A stretch of 64,000 nucleotides of DNA from Rhodalgimonas zhirmunskyi (GTDB lineage: Bacteria > Pseudomonadota > Alphaproteobacteria > Rhodobacterales > Rhodobacteraceae), in NCBI GenBank assembly GCA_030848925.1, contig JANFFA010000003.1, positions 496,001 to 560,000 on the forward strand, in the 5' to 3' direction. The translations under genes were made by a program, and so were the position numbers. The first letter of the stretch is position 1. Each line of letters begins with the position of its first letter. Shown one piece after another: positions 45,527-55,946 of this stretch. The notes under the pieces are model-generated. The model was not told where the DNA came from, ran no database searches, and was given only the letters and a program-made list of their open reading frames with translations.

Positions 45527-46144
45527 TCAGAGTTCGCCTGCGAGGTGCGCATCGAGGAATTCAAGTCGATCCTGCCCCCAGAAAGCCGCGCCATCTTCAC
45601 AGATGTAGAATGGTGAGCCGAAAACCCCGGCTTCCACCGCTTGTTCCGTATTGCGGGCATAATTCTCCGCCCCGACCAGCAAGCCGGAAAGTGTCAACCC
45701 TCGATCAAAACCCGCAGCTTCCAGGCAATCACCGATCACTTCGTCCTGCGCGATATCCTTTTCTTCGTACCAGCAAGAGCGCAATAGGCCATGGGCAAGC
45801 GCACCAAGATCACCTTCGTCGGCCTTGCCTTCGCGCTGCGCCTGATCCGCCGCGATGACCGCATAAGAAGATGGCGCGGCGTTGGTAGGAAAGAACGCGG
45901 GCTTCACATTGATCGGCAGGCCGGTCTTTTTTGACAGCCGGGCCAATTCTTGCAGCCGGTACGCCTGACGCGAAGGATGACGCTCGCCTACCGGCGTACC
46001 GCCTGTACGGGCGAACAGGGCCATGACATCCATCGGACGATAAGAAATTCGGGCCCCGTGTTTTGCCGCAATTTCTTCCAGCCGAAGTCCGGCGAGGTAG
46101 GTGAATGGGCTGAGCGTGGAGAAATAGTAGTCTATCTGCATCAA
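45527..46144 (-). CDS. 2-hydroxychromene-2-carboxylate isomerase / kappa-class GST family
   Basis: A 205-residue DsbA-fold protein using glutathione. The start IDYYFSTLSPFTYLAG carries the Ser that replaces the DsbA Cys, and VFGSPFYICEDGAAFWGQDRLEFLD is the glutathione-site loop. Members isomerise naphthalene intermediates, but many are general GST-like enzymes. It forms a two-gene unit with the downstream hydrolase; no other naphthalene gene is nearby, so that pathway is not implied. Confidence 0.9.
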   Translation of the reverse strand: MMQIDYYFSTLSPFTYLAGLRLEEIAAKHGARISYRPMDVMALFARTGGTPVGERHPSRQAYRLQELARLSKKTGLPINVKPAFFPTNAAPSSYAVIAADQAQREGKADEGDLGALAHGLLRSCWYEEKDIAQDEVIGDCLEAAGFDRGLTLSGLLVGAENYARNTEQAVEAGVFGSPFYICEDGAAFWGQDRLEFLDAHLAGEL

Positions 46145-46284
46145 AAAGATCTCCTTCTCGTCGGTTCAGCCACCCCTTGGCTTTGCCGCAAACCTAGAGA
46201 GATGCTAAGCGGTGTCAACTTCACGATTCTGTCACGCGCAGGGCCAGTCACCCCAGCGCCGACACCACCCCGGGGACCAAGACC

Positions 46285-47295
46285 ATGCCGATGACCAAAG
46301 AGCCCAAATTGATGACGGGCAACGCCAATAAACCACTGGCCGAAGCCATCGCACGGCGGATGTCGATGCATCGTGGCGTTTCGACCAAATTGGTCGAGAG
46401 CCGTGTGGAGCGGTTCAATGATGGCGAGATATTCGTCGAGGTCTACGAAAACGTACGCGGCGAGGACATGTTTATCATCCAGCCAACGTCGAATCCCGCA
46501 AATGACAACCTTATGGAACTGCTCATCATGTCAGATGCGCTGCGCCGTTCCTCGGCGGCCCGCACCACTGCCGTGATTCCTTATTTCGGCTATGCACGGC
46601 AAGATCGGCGCACTAAGGCGCGCACACCGATTTCGGCCAAGCTGGTCGCCAACATGATAGTAGAAGCGGGCATCGAAAGGGTTCTGACGATGGACCTGCA
46701 CGCCGCTCAGATTCAGGGCTTCTTCGATATCCCGGTCGATAACCTTTATGCCAGCCCGATCTTCGCGCTTGATATATTGGAACAGTTTCGCGATCGAATG
46801 AAAGACGTGATGATCATCTCGCCTGATGTGGGTGGTGTGGCACGTGCTCGTGAACTGGCGAAGCGGATTGATGCTCCTCTGGCGATCGTAGACAAGCGTC
46901 GCGAAAAGCCCGGTGAAATCGCCGAGATGACAGTGATCGGCAATGTCGAAGACAAAATCTGCATCATCGTTGACGATATTTGCGACACCGCCGGCACACT
47001 CTGCAAGGCAGCCGACCTGATCAAATCGTCAGGCGCCAAGGAAGTGCATTCCTATATCTCGCATGGCGTACTCTCGGGCCCAGCCGTCGAGCGGATTACC
47101 AAATCAGCTATGAAGTCGCTGGTGATCACCGACTCCATTGAGCCCACCAAAGCCGTGAAGGGTGCGCCAAATATTCGCATCGTACCGACAGCACCACTTT
47201 TCGCCCAAGCGATCCTGAATATCTGGAACGGTACCTCGGTCAGCTCGCTGTTCGATACCGACATGCTTGAGCCGATCTACGAAGGCTTATTCTAA
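46285..47295 (+). CDS. prs: Ribose-phosphate pyrophosphokinase
   Basis: A 336-residue PRPP synthase making 5-phosphoribosyl diphosphate from ribose 5-phosphate and [24 protein letters not shown], the [19 protein letters not shown] loop, [19 protein letters not shown] and the PRPP motif [13 protein letters not shown] are all present. It is slightly longer than the usual ~315 residues. It supplies nucleotide, His and Trp synthesis. It is monocistronic and convergent with the lectin-like gene. Confidence 0.97.
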   Translation: MPMTKEPKLMTGNANKPLAEAIARRMSMHRGVSTKLVESRVERFNDGEIFVEVYENVRGEDMFIIQPTSNPANDNLMELLIMSDALRRSSAARTTAVIPYFGYARQDRRTKARTPISAKLVANMIVEAGIERVLTMDLHAAQIQGFFDIPVDNLYASPIFALDILEQFRDRMKDVMIISPDVGGVARARELAKRIDAPLAIVDKRREKPGEIAEMTVIGNVEDKICIIVDDICDTAGTLCKAADLIKSSGAKEVHSYISHGVLSGPAVERITKSAMKSLVITDSIEPTKAVKGAPNIRIVPTAPLFAQAILNIWNGTSVSSLFDTDMLEPIYEGLF

Positions 47296-47336
47296 AGCAT
47301 TTGCTGAATTTGGGGCCTGCCCACCTTTGGGCGGGC

Positions 47337-47687
47337 TCAATATAGATCCCAGTCGTCTTCGTTTTTAACTGGGCCAATTGCCATCCAGCCGATACGCACA
47401 CGGGCAATCTTGGTGTCCCCCCAAGTCCGAAAAACAAGTTCAAACCCTTCTTTGGTGATTTCCTCGGCCTCAACGTCGGCGCGCACATTGGTCGCGGCGT
47501 CCACGTCCCACATCGTCAGCGAACAATGAACCACTGGCACCTCGCGAAAAACCTCGCGGAAGGTAACCTCCTTGCGTGCTTCGCGATGACCTGTGCCTGT
47601 CCACATTTCTCCGCCATCTTCAAAGTCTTCGAAGATCACGTCGTTACCTTGGGCAATCCCCAATGTATGTGCGCTGAATTTCTTCAT
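47337..47687 (-). CDS. H-type lectin domain protein
   Basis: A 116-residue single-domain protein. EVTFREVFREVPVVHCSLTMWDVD, the NVRADVEAEEITKEGFELVFRTWGDT core and IGWMAIG follow the H-type lectin (discoidin/snail agglutinin) pattern of a six-stranded beta sandwich that binds N-acetylgalactosamine-type sugars. No signal peptide is present, so it would act in the cytoplasm or leave by another route. It lies between prs and the atp operon on the minus strand, downstream of the atp terminator. Confidence 0.78.
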   Translation of the reverse strand: MKKFSAHTLGIAQGNDVIFEDFEDGGEMWTGTGHREARKEVTFREVFREVPVVHCSLTMWDVDAATNVRADVEAEEITKEGFELVFRTWGDTKIARVRIGWMAIGPVKNEDDWDLY

Positions 47688-47748
47688 TGTTTCGCCTGCC
47701 CGTTTATCTTTGCCGTCTATTTTCAGCTAAACTGACGTCGTTTCAAAG

Positions 47749-47782
47749 AAAAAAGGCCCGAGTTTCAAACCCGGACCTTCCT
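47749..47782 (-). terminator. Terminator of the atp operon
   Basis: AAGGCCCGAGTTT and AAACCCGGACCTT pair with two mismatches around a tiny loop. On the minus strand a CCTTTTTTC T-run follows, 25 bases beyond the atpC stop. Confidence 0.85.
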
Positions 47783-47803
47783 CAATTTTCGTGATTGGCG
47801 AAA

Positions 47804-48199
47804 TCAGCCCACCATATCGCGGAGCGCAATGAAGTCAGCCAACTGCTTCTCTGCAATATCGCGTGCAGCACCTTGGGCTTCTGATGCGGCAGCTTGCGCA
47901 GCTTCGATAAAGGGCTCGATATCACCGGCCTTCGTGTCGGCCAGCGGCATGGCTTTCTCGGCCAAGATCGAAATACTTTCATCGTTGATCTCGGCAAAGC
48001 CGCCGGTCACGACGTAGTCTTTTTCGCCTTCGGCACCCTTCACCTTGAGAACGCCGGGGCGCAGCGTGGTGATCATCCGCGCATGGCCAGGCATTGCCGT
48101 AAGGTCGCCAGCGGCGCCCGGGATCTCGATTTGCGAGGCCGTATAGGAAGCCAGCTTGCGCTCGGGGCTAACCAGATCGAATTGCATCGTATCAGCCAT
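47804..48199 (-). CDS. atpC: ATP synthase F1 subunit epsilon
   Basis: A 131-residue central-stalk subunit that couples rotation and can inhibit ATP hydrolysis. MQFDLVSPERKLASYTASQIEIPGAAGDLTAMPGHA is the conserved N-terminal beta sandwich; a C-terminal helical part follows, ending with LADFIALRDMVG. Last gene of atpHAGDC. Confidence 0.96.
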   Translation of the reverse strand: MADTMQFDLVSPERKLASYTASQIEIPGAAGDLTAMPGHARMITTLRPGVLKVKGAEGEKDYVVTGGFAEINDESISILAEKAMPLADTKAGDIEPFIEAAQAAASEAQGAARDIAEKQLADFIALRDMVG

Positions 48200-48255
48200 G
48201 TTTCTCTCCTTGTCGGAGCCTGCCCTCCGGGGTCATCCCCGGAAGGCGGCTGAGA

Positions 48256-49680
<1,425 letters not shown>

Positions 49681-49701
49681 TTATTTCATCTCCGGTTTTC
49701 G

Positions 49702-50574
49702 TCAGAGCGCCTCGGCGCCCGAAATGATTTCAATCAGCTCGTTGGTGATCACGGCCTGACGCGAACGGTTGTACTGGATGGTCAACCCATCGATCATGTC
49801 GCCCGCGTTGCGGGTGGCGTTGTCCATCGCGCTCATCCGTGCGCCCTGTTCCGAGGCAGCGTTTTCGAGCAGCGCCGAGAAGATCGCAGTCGCCACACCC
49901 GTAGGTAGAAGCTCTGCCAAGATTTCTTCCTGATCCGGCTCGAAATCAACAACACCACCGTCGGCGCCCGCAGTATCAGGAACGGGCGTCGGGATGATCT
50001 GCTGTGCCTGCGGGATCTGGCTGATCACGCTTTCGAACGTCGAATAGAAAAGCGTAGCAACATCGAATTCACCCGCTTCAAAGCGGCTCAGAAGATCGAC
50101 AGCGATCGCCTTCGCATTGGCAAACCCGAGCGTCTTGATCTCGCTCAGATCGACGTGATCGACGAACAGGTCACCGTATTCACGCTTCAGTTGCTCACGG
50201 CCTTTTTTGCCGACAGTCAGGATTTTCACCGTCTTGCCCTTAGCGCGAAGCTCGTCAATCTTGTTGCGCGCCGTTTTCACGATCGAGCTGTTGAAGCCGC
50301 CGCAAAGACCGCGCTCGGAGGTCATTACAACAAGCATGTGTACCTGATCGCTACCGGTGCCACGCAGCAGAAGCGGCGCGTCATCCGATCCTTTGGCGGT
50401 CTCGGCAACCTTGGCCAGCACCGCGGCGAAGCGCTCCGTGTAGGGGCGCGCCGCCTCGGCAGCGTCCTGTGCCCGCCGCAGTTTCGCGGCGGCCACCATC
50501 TGCATGGCCTTGGTGATCTTCCGGGTCGATTTGACCGAGTCGATCCTCATTTTTAGATCTTTAAGAGAAGGCAT
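49702..50574 (-). CDS. atpG: ATP synthase F1 subunit gamma
   Basis: A 290-residue central shaft. The N-terminal helix [34 protein letters not shown] and the C-terminal [41 protein letters not shown] form the coiled coil. [12 protein letters not shown] is the conserved middle. It follows atpA by 11 bases. Confidence 0.98.
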   Translation of the reverse strand: MPSLKDLKMRIDSVKSTRKITKAMQMVAAAKLRRAQDAAEAARPYTERFAAVLAKVAETAKGSDDAPLLLRGTGSDQVHMLVVMTSERGLCGGFNSSIVKTARNKIDELRAKGKTVKILTVGKKGREQLKREYGDLFVDHVDLSEIKTLGFANAKAIAVDLLSRFEAGEFDVATLFYSTFESVISQIPQAQQIIPTPVPDTAGADGGVVDFEPDQEEILAELLPTGVATAIFSALLENAASEQGARMSAMDNATRNAGDMIDGLTIQYNRSRQAVITNELIEIISGAEAL

Positions 50575-50585
50575 GGTGTCCTCCC

Positions 50586-52124
50586 TTATGAGAAGTCTGC
50601 GGCGAACTCGTCAATCGCGGCTTTGAGCTTGTCTGCGGCGTCGCCCTTGATCTTCGGATCTTCGTTGGTGATCCAGTCAAGCACTTCGGGCTTTTTCGAA
50701 CGCATGAAGTTCAGCAGCGCGTCTTCGAAACGACCGACTTCCTTGACACCAATCTTGTCGAGGTAGCCGTTCACGCCAGCGAAGATGACGACGACGATTT
50801 CAGCATTGGTCAGCGGCGAATACTGCGGCTGCTTCATCAGCTCGGTCAGGCGCGCACCACGATTCAGCAGGCGCTGGGTCGAGGCGTCAAGGTCGGAACC
50901 GAACTGCGCGAAGGCCGCCATCTCGCGATACTGAGCGAGCGACAGTTTCACCGGGCCAGCGACCGACGACATGGCCGAAGTCTGAGCCGAGGAACCAACG
51001 CGCGAAACCGAAAGACCGGTGTTCACTGCGGGACGGATGCCTTGGTAGAACAGCTCCGTCTCGAGGAAGATCTGGCCGTCGGTGATCGAGATCACGTTGG
51101 TCGGAATAAAGGCCGACACGTCACCACCTTGGGTTTCGATGATCGGCAGGGCCGTCAGCGAACCTGAGCCGTGATCTTCGTTCAGCTTTGCCGAACGTTC
51201 AAGCAGGCGCGAATGGAGATAGAACACGTCACCCGGATAGGCTTCACGCCCGGGCGGACGACGCAGGAGCAGCGACATCTGACGGTAAGCAACGGCCTGC
51301 TTGGAAAGGTCATCATAGATGATCAGCGCGTGGCGCCCGTTGTCACGGAAATGCTCGGCCATCGCGGTCGCGGCATAAGGTGCAAGGAATTGCATCGGGG
51401 CCGGGTCGGACGCGGTTGCCGCAACGACGATCGAGTAATCGATTGCGCCGCTCTCTTCGAGCTTCTTCACCAGCTGCGCCACGGTCGAGCGTTTCTGGCC
51501 GATTGCGACGTAGATGCAATAGAGCTTCTTGCCCTCATCATCGCCCGCAGCATCGTTATAGCTTTTCTGGTTCAGGATCGCGTCGAGCGCCACGGCGGTC
51601 TTGCCGGTCTGACGGTCGCCAATGATCAGCTCTCGCTGGCCACGGCCGATCGGGATCATCGAGTCGACGGCCTTGAGGCCGGTCGCCATCGGTTCGTGCA
51701 CCGATTTACGCGGAATGATGCCCGGGGCCTTAGCGTCTGCCATCGAGCGTTGGGTTGTCTTGATCTCGCCCTTGCCGTCAAGTGGGTTGCCGAGGCCATC
51801 AACGACCCGACCCAGAAGTGCGTCACCAACCGGAACGTCCACAATGGCGTTGGTCCGCTTAACGGTATCGCCTTCCTTGATGTCCTGGTCCGAGCCGAAG
51901 ATCACGACGCCGACGTTGTCGACTTCGAGGTTCAGCGCCATCCCGCGGATACCACCGGGGAATTCGACCATCTCACCGGCCTGGATATTGTCGAGGCCAT
52001 GCACGCGCGCGATCCCGTCACCGACGGAAAGCACACGGCCAACCTCGGCCACTTCGGCTTCGGAGCCGAAGTTTTTGATCTGGTCCTTTAGGATCGCAGA
52101 AATCTCTGCTGCTTGGATACCCAT
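50586..52124 (-). CDS. atpA: ATP synthase F1 subunit alpha
   Basis: A 512-residue non-catalytic nucleotide-binding subunit. Walker A is [36 protein letters not shown] and the [13 protein letters not shown] arginine finger region are present. It begins immediately after the atpH stop, with no gap. Confidence 0.99.
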   Translation of the reverse strand: MGIQAAEISAILKDQIKNFGSEAEVAEVGRVLSVGDGIARVHGLDNIQAGEMVEFPGGIRGMALNLEVDNVGVVIFGSDQDIKEGDTVKRTNAIVDVPVGDALLGRVVDGLGNPLDGKGEIKTTQRSMADAKAPGIIPRKSVHEPMATGLKAVDSMIPIGRGQRELIIGDRQTGKTAVALDAILNQKSYNDAAGDDEGKKLYCIYVAIGQKRSTVAQLVKKLEESGAIDYSIVVAATASDPAPMQFLAPYAATAMAEHFRDNGRHALIIYDDLSKQAVAYRQMSLLLRRPPGREAYPGDVFYLHSRLLERSAKLNEDHGSGSLTALPIIETQGGDVSAFIPTNVISITDGQIFLETELFYQGIRPAVNTGLSVSRVGSSAQTSAMSSVAGPVKLSLAQYREMAAFAQFGSDLDASTQRLLNRGARLTELMKQPQYSPLTNAEIVVVIFAGVNGYLDKIGVKEVGRFEDALLNFMRSKKPEVLDWITNEDPKIKGDAADKLKAAIDEFAADFS

Positions 52125-52691
52125 TTATCCGACCTCTTTCATTGCGTTCTGGAGAGAGTTGAGGCGCGAACGGATCGACGTGTCGATCATTTTCGAACCC
52201 ACTTTGACGACAAGACCGCCGATGAGAGATTCATCAACGGCTGCATTAATTTTCACAGTCTTACCAAGCTGCACCTTGAGCGTCTTGGCAAGCTTTTCCG
52301 TCTGCGCCTTGGTGAGCGCTTTCGCACTTGTCACGTCTGCTGTTACCTCGCCTTTGTGGTCGGCGACGGTCTCGCGCAAGTGTGACACGAGCTGCGGCAG
52401 TACAAAAAGACGGCGCTTTTCAGCCATCAAACCAAGCGTGTTGGTCATAATTTGCGACAAACCCATCTTGGCTGCAATCGCGGCGATCGCCTGACCCAGC
52501 TCGTAGCGGCTGTAAACCGGTGAACCGATCAGATCGCGAAAATCGGAGCTGTCGTCCAGCGCGGCGCCCAGCGCCTCGATGTCCTGCTCAAGAGCAGGGA
52601 TTTTCTTTTCGCTTTTAGCGAGGTCAAACACGGCTGCCGCATAACGCGCGGCAATGCCGGAAGAGATCGAAGCTGGTTCGGACACGTCCAC
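52125..52691 (-). CDS. atpH: ATP synthase F1 subunit delta
   Basis: A 188-residue peripheral-stalk subunit linking F1 to Fo. [19 protein letters not shown] is the N-terminal helical domain and the C-terminal [29 protein letters not shown] the conserved strand-helix. First gene of the operon; Fo genes are elsewhere, as is usual in alphaproteobacteria. Confidence 0.97.
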   Translation of the reverse strand: MDVSEPASISSGIAARYAAAVFDLAKSEKKIPALEQDIEALGAALDDSSDFRDLIGSPVYSRYELGQAIAAIAAKMGLSQIMTNTLGLMAEKRRLFVLPQLVSHLRETVADHKGEVTADVTSAKALTKAQTEKLAKTLKVQLGKTVKINAAVDESLIGGLVVKVGSKMIDTSIRSRLNSLQNAMKEVG

Positions 52692-53156
52692 CCTTTCGAT
52701 TTTCAGGCCCCGGTTGTTCGCAAACCCCTCGAGGCGCGAAGCGACAGTCGCTTGAGCCGGAAGGGGTTGCCCGGGGGCGGTATGCGGCCCCGCCTTAGCA
52801 AAGCCTTAAATTCCGAGGCGGTGTAGCAGAGCAATTGCCGCCTCGCAACCTGCTTGCGGCCTTTTCATGCCGGAAGATTATTGTTGCATTTCAGTGTTTT
52901 GTCGACAGGCCAATCGTTTACCCCCGCTGTTAGCGCCCAAAAACAATTTTGCCACCGCCCTTTCCCGAGCCGATTTCCCGATTCCTCGCCCCGATGACAC
53001 CTGCTCTCGGCCCAGTCGTACCGGCAAGTGGCAGGGCACTTACCCATCTTGAAGCGGCACCAATCCGGGTCGGTACGCAAGATTCTGACGAAGCTTCACC
53101 CTTTTCCAAACGCCACGTATGCGCCATGGTACTCATCAAACCTACCGGTGTTTTTC
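52692..53156. other. Intergenic region upstream of atpH
   Basis: 465 bases between the divergent atpH and unknown-gene starts. It should contain the atp promoter; AT-rich parts are at about 52795-52815 and 52875-52940. A short in-frame extension (ATG 53028) of the next gene is possible but poorly supported. I saw no RNA gene, convincing operator or further coding sequence. Confidence 0.5.
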
Positions 53157-53951
53157 ATGACGAATATTCTGGTCCCCAGTAACACACCCTGCATCGTGCC
53201 CGATTTTGATCCGGGCGAGGACATGCTTGTCATCGCCCTGCCCGACAGTGACGGTTGCGGCCTCGATCACACGCTTTCGATTCACTACAAGCCGCGCGCT
53301 GATCTGGTAGAAGTCACACTGACACTCCTTCACCAGGACGCGAAGTTCATCATCAGGCTTCCGCAGGTTCGGCAACTGGACCCCAATTCGATTGCATTTC
53401 TATCACTCGAAGATGCGCGCCGTTTACCCATCGCCCCGCGCCTGCACGATACTGCAACGCTGACGGGCCACGGGCTTTATCCGTCCGAATTCCGGAACGA
53501 ATTTGGCAGTAACGGCAGGGCCCGCAAGTTCGCTGTCACCTACAAGCATGTCTGGACCATTGACGGAGCGCCACAGGAAAGGTTCTTCGACCTCAGTCAT
53601 CCCGAATCTGAATTGGTTTACCGCATATCGGATACGACGGACGGAGCCGTGTACGTTATTCGCTTCACCGAGGAAGCTGGAACAGGCGAGGCGACGGATA
53701 CCTATCGCTCGATCCTAATCTGCCAGACCGCGCCACACGTGCCACATCTCAAACCATCCGAGCTGACGCGCTGGTTTGCCAGCCGCTTGGGAAGCGATCT
53801 GTTCCGCGTGGTGGGCTGGGTCTATCTCGGCAACGAGGGGCAATTTCTCGCCCCCGAAACAGGAAAGCTGCACAGGTTTGGCCGCATCAACCAATCTCCG
53901 AGACTCGCTCTACACGGGCCCATCGCCGGATCCATCGCGATCAGCCGTTGA
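53157..53951 (+). CDS. Protein of unknown function
   Basis: A 264-residue protein I cannot assign. It starts MTNILVPSNTP and has FDPGEDMLVIALPDSDG near residue 17-33, a phrase reminiscent of the f.pG.D.l.i units of secreted Roseobacter calcium-binding proteins, but no nonapeptide repeats are seen. The rest looks beta-rich, with no transmembrane helix and no clear signal peptide. An ATG at 53028 would add 43 residues. It is convergent with a methyltransferase gene. Confidence 0.65.
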   Translation: MTNILVPSNTPCIVPDFDPGEDMLVIALPDSDGCGLDHTLSIHYKPRADLVEVTLTLLHQDAKFIIRLPQVRQLDPNSIAFLSLEDARRLPIAPRLHDTATLTGHGLYPSEFRNEFGSNGRARKFAVTYKHVWTIDGAPQERFFDLSHPESELVYRISDTTDGAVYVIRFTEEAGTGEATDTYRSILICQTAPHVPHLKPSELTRWFASRLGSDLFRVVGWVYLGNEGQFLAPETGKLHRFGRINQSPRLALHGPIAGSIAISR

Positions 53952-53982
53952 GATCGACTTGGTCATGTACCGCAATCCGCGT

Positions 53983-54738
53983 TCAATACTGCGATGGCAA
54001 TCGTGCAGCTGATGGTTCCGTTTGCGGCTGAAGGATTGGAAGTGGCTTTTTCACCCGCGCACCAAGACCCCCGCTTGGCGCTGGGACACGCTTGCTGGCC
54101 TCAACCATAAGAACGCCACCCGCTGCGATAATGGGGAGAGCGCGACCTGTGTTTTCCCAGAACGCCGCGGTCTTGCGCCAGAACTTGCGCGTACTGGGCG
54201 GCTGATAAAGCGCCGTCCGCTGCGCTTCGCTCAAAAAGCCGTGGGTTTTCAATTGTGCGTCGAGTTGACCAAGAGAATAGGGGCGGCCGTAGCCAAAGGG
54301 CGTTGAATCCGAGCGGCTCCACAGGCCTGCGCGGTTCGGCACCACGAAAAGCGCCTTTCCCCCGGGCCCTAGCACGCGCGCGCATTCTTCCAGAACTGCA
54401 CTCGGCATCTCACTCGTCTCAAGGCCGTGCATGACAATCAACTTGTCGACGCGCCCGGTCTCGATCGGCCAAGCCACTTCTTCACTCAGAACGCTGACGT
54501 TCGGTTGCCCGGCAGGCCACGGCATTACCCCCTGAGGCCCCGGCATCAGGGCAATCACACGACGAGAATCCGTGAGGTAGGGTCGCAACAGCGGTACCGC
54601 AAAGCCAAAGCCAAGCACGGTCTGCCCGTGCGCCTCGGGCCAGATCTCGAGCATCTGGTCACGGATCACCTTCTGCACCGCACGGCCCAACGTGCTACGG
54701 TAGTAGAAATTGCGCAGATCCTGCACGTCGAGATGCAT
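53983..54738 (-). CDS. SAM-dependent methyltransferase
   Basis: A 251-residue class I methyltransferase. The SAM-binding loop is degenerate ([15 protein letters not shown]), with VIALMPGP for the acidic strand and [39 protein letters not shown] as the post-motif blocks. A basic Pro-rich tail follows. It lies divergent from gloB with 61 bases between, a common alphaproteobacterial pairing. The substrate is unknown. Confidence 0.87.
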   Translation of the reverse strand: MHLDVQDLRNFYYRSTLGRAVQKVIRDQMLEIWPEAHGQTVLGFGFAVPLLRPYLTDSRRVIALMPGPQGVMPWPAGQPNVSVLSEEVAWPIETGRVDKLIVMHGLETSEMPSAVLEECARVLGPGGKALFVVPNRAGLWSRSDSTPFGYGRPYSLGQLDAQLKTHGFLSEAQRTALYQPPSTRKFWRKTAAFWENTGRALPIIAAGGVLMVEASKRVPAPSGGLGARVKKPLPILQPQTEPSAARLPSQY

Positions 54739-54799
54739 TGCGGCCCAGGCTCCGATCGGTCACTCTGAGACCAAGATAACAGCCGCGCGAGGAAACACC

Positions 54800-55570
54800 A
54801 TGCCCCACGAACTCGTCACCGTCGCTTGCCTGTCGGACAACTACGCATTTCTGGTACATGATACCGCGACCGGCGAAACCGCGGTTATCGACGTTCCGGA
54901 AGCAGCGCCGATTTTGTCTGCGTTACAAGAGCGCGGCTGGACCGCGACACACATCCTGCTCACCCATCACCATGCCGATCATGTTCAGGGACTGAGGGAG
55001 GTTCTTGCAGCACATCCCCGGGCGATAACCGCAGGCGCACGCGCGGATGAAAAACGCCTGCCACGGCTTGATATCAAGCTGAGCGAGAATGATACCCTCA
55101 CTATCGGCGGCGAGCGCGTCGAGGTAATCGATGTTCCGGGCCATACTGTGGGGCACATCGCTTACCTTTTCCCTCAAAGCCATCTGCTCTTCACCGGCGA
55201 TAGCCTTATGGCGCTGGGTTGCGGGCGGTTGTTCGAAGGATCGCCAGAACAGATGTTCGAAAGCCTCGGGAAACTCAGGGCTCTTCCGGATGAAACTTTG
55301 GTCTGCTCAGGCCATGAATATACCACAGCGAATGGTCGCTTTGCTGCAACAGTGGACCCCGAAAATACAGCCCTGCAAGAGCGCAACGCCGAGACCGACC
55401 GGTTACGCGCCGAAGGCAAGTTCACCGTCCCCTCCACCCTTGGGCTGGAGCGGGCGACGAACCCTTACCTGCGCTGCAAGGATCCTTCGATCCGCAAGAC
55501 ACTGAACATGGATGGCGCCAGCGATCTGGACATTTTCACCGAAATCCGGAGACGAAAAGACAATTTCTGA
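54800..55570 (+). CDS. gloB: Hydroxyacylglutathione hydrolase (glyoxalase II)
   Basis: A 256-residue metallo-beta-lactamase-fold enzyme that hydrolyses S-lactoylglutathione, the second step of methylglyoxal removal. The metal motif is THHHADH (55-61); further ligands lie in VPGHTVGHI, FTGDSLMALGCGRLF and CSGHEYT. The C-terminal NPYLR...IRKTL helices form the glutathione site. GAGGAAACACC precedes the ATG. Confidence 0.95.
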   Translation: MPHELVTVACLSDNYAFLVHDTATGETAVIDVPEAAPILSALQERGWTATHILLTHHHADHVQGLREVLAAHPRAITAGARADEKRLPRLDIKLSENDTLTIGGERVEVIDVPGHTVGHIAYLFPQSHLLFTGDSLMALGCGRLFEGSPEQMFESLGKLRALPDETLVCSGHEYTTANGRFAATVDPENTALQERNAETDRLRAEGKFTVPSTLGLERATNPYLRCKDPSIRKTLNMDGASDLDIFTEIRRRKDNF

Positions 55571-55946
55571 TCCGGTTATGAGTGTTCAGGCCGCCACTTG
55601 CCGCCACAGCCTCTTGCGGAAAGCCTCTCCTGACCTACATGATAGTGGCACCCCGAACACCGACAGGCTGGCTTTGTCCGGCCAGTTTCCATTCAACTCC
55701 AGACCGGCCCGAACATCGCCGCGCGCCCTTCGCGTGCGACTTAAAAATGGTCGGCTCAAACGCAACTTGCTTGAAATGTGATCGCTTACCGTCAGAAAAG
55801 CCTTGAAGACCGACGGTAATCCACCACACTTTAATACTATGAGGCCATGATCGTCTCGCGGCCCGAATGGCCAGCGCCGGGGCAAACCCGCTCCGCGCCT
55901 TCCGCCGGACCCGTATGGCGACGCAGCAGAAAGGAGCATGGATCGC
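55571..55946. other. Intergenic region upstream of clpA
   Basis: 376 bases without a convincing gene: short frames on both strands have no recognisable protein. Near 55801, CTTGAA, a 13-base gap and CCACCA resemble a heat-shock sigma-32 promoter (CTTGAA / CCCCAT), which would suit clpA, but the match is weak. No clpS gene is present here. Confidence 0.4.

Noticed and set aside
45527..46144. Naphthalene degradation locus, from the hydroxychromene-carboxylate isomerase family gene
   Set aside because: Only a family-level GST-kappa match plus one hydrolase; no ring-hydroxylating or other pathway gene is present.
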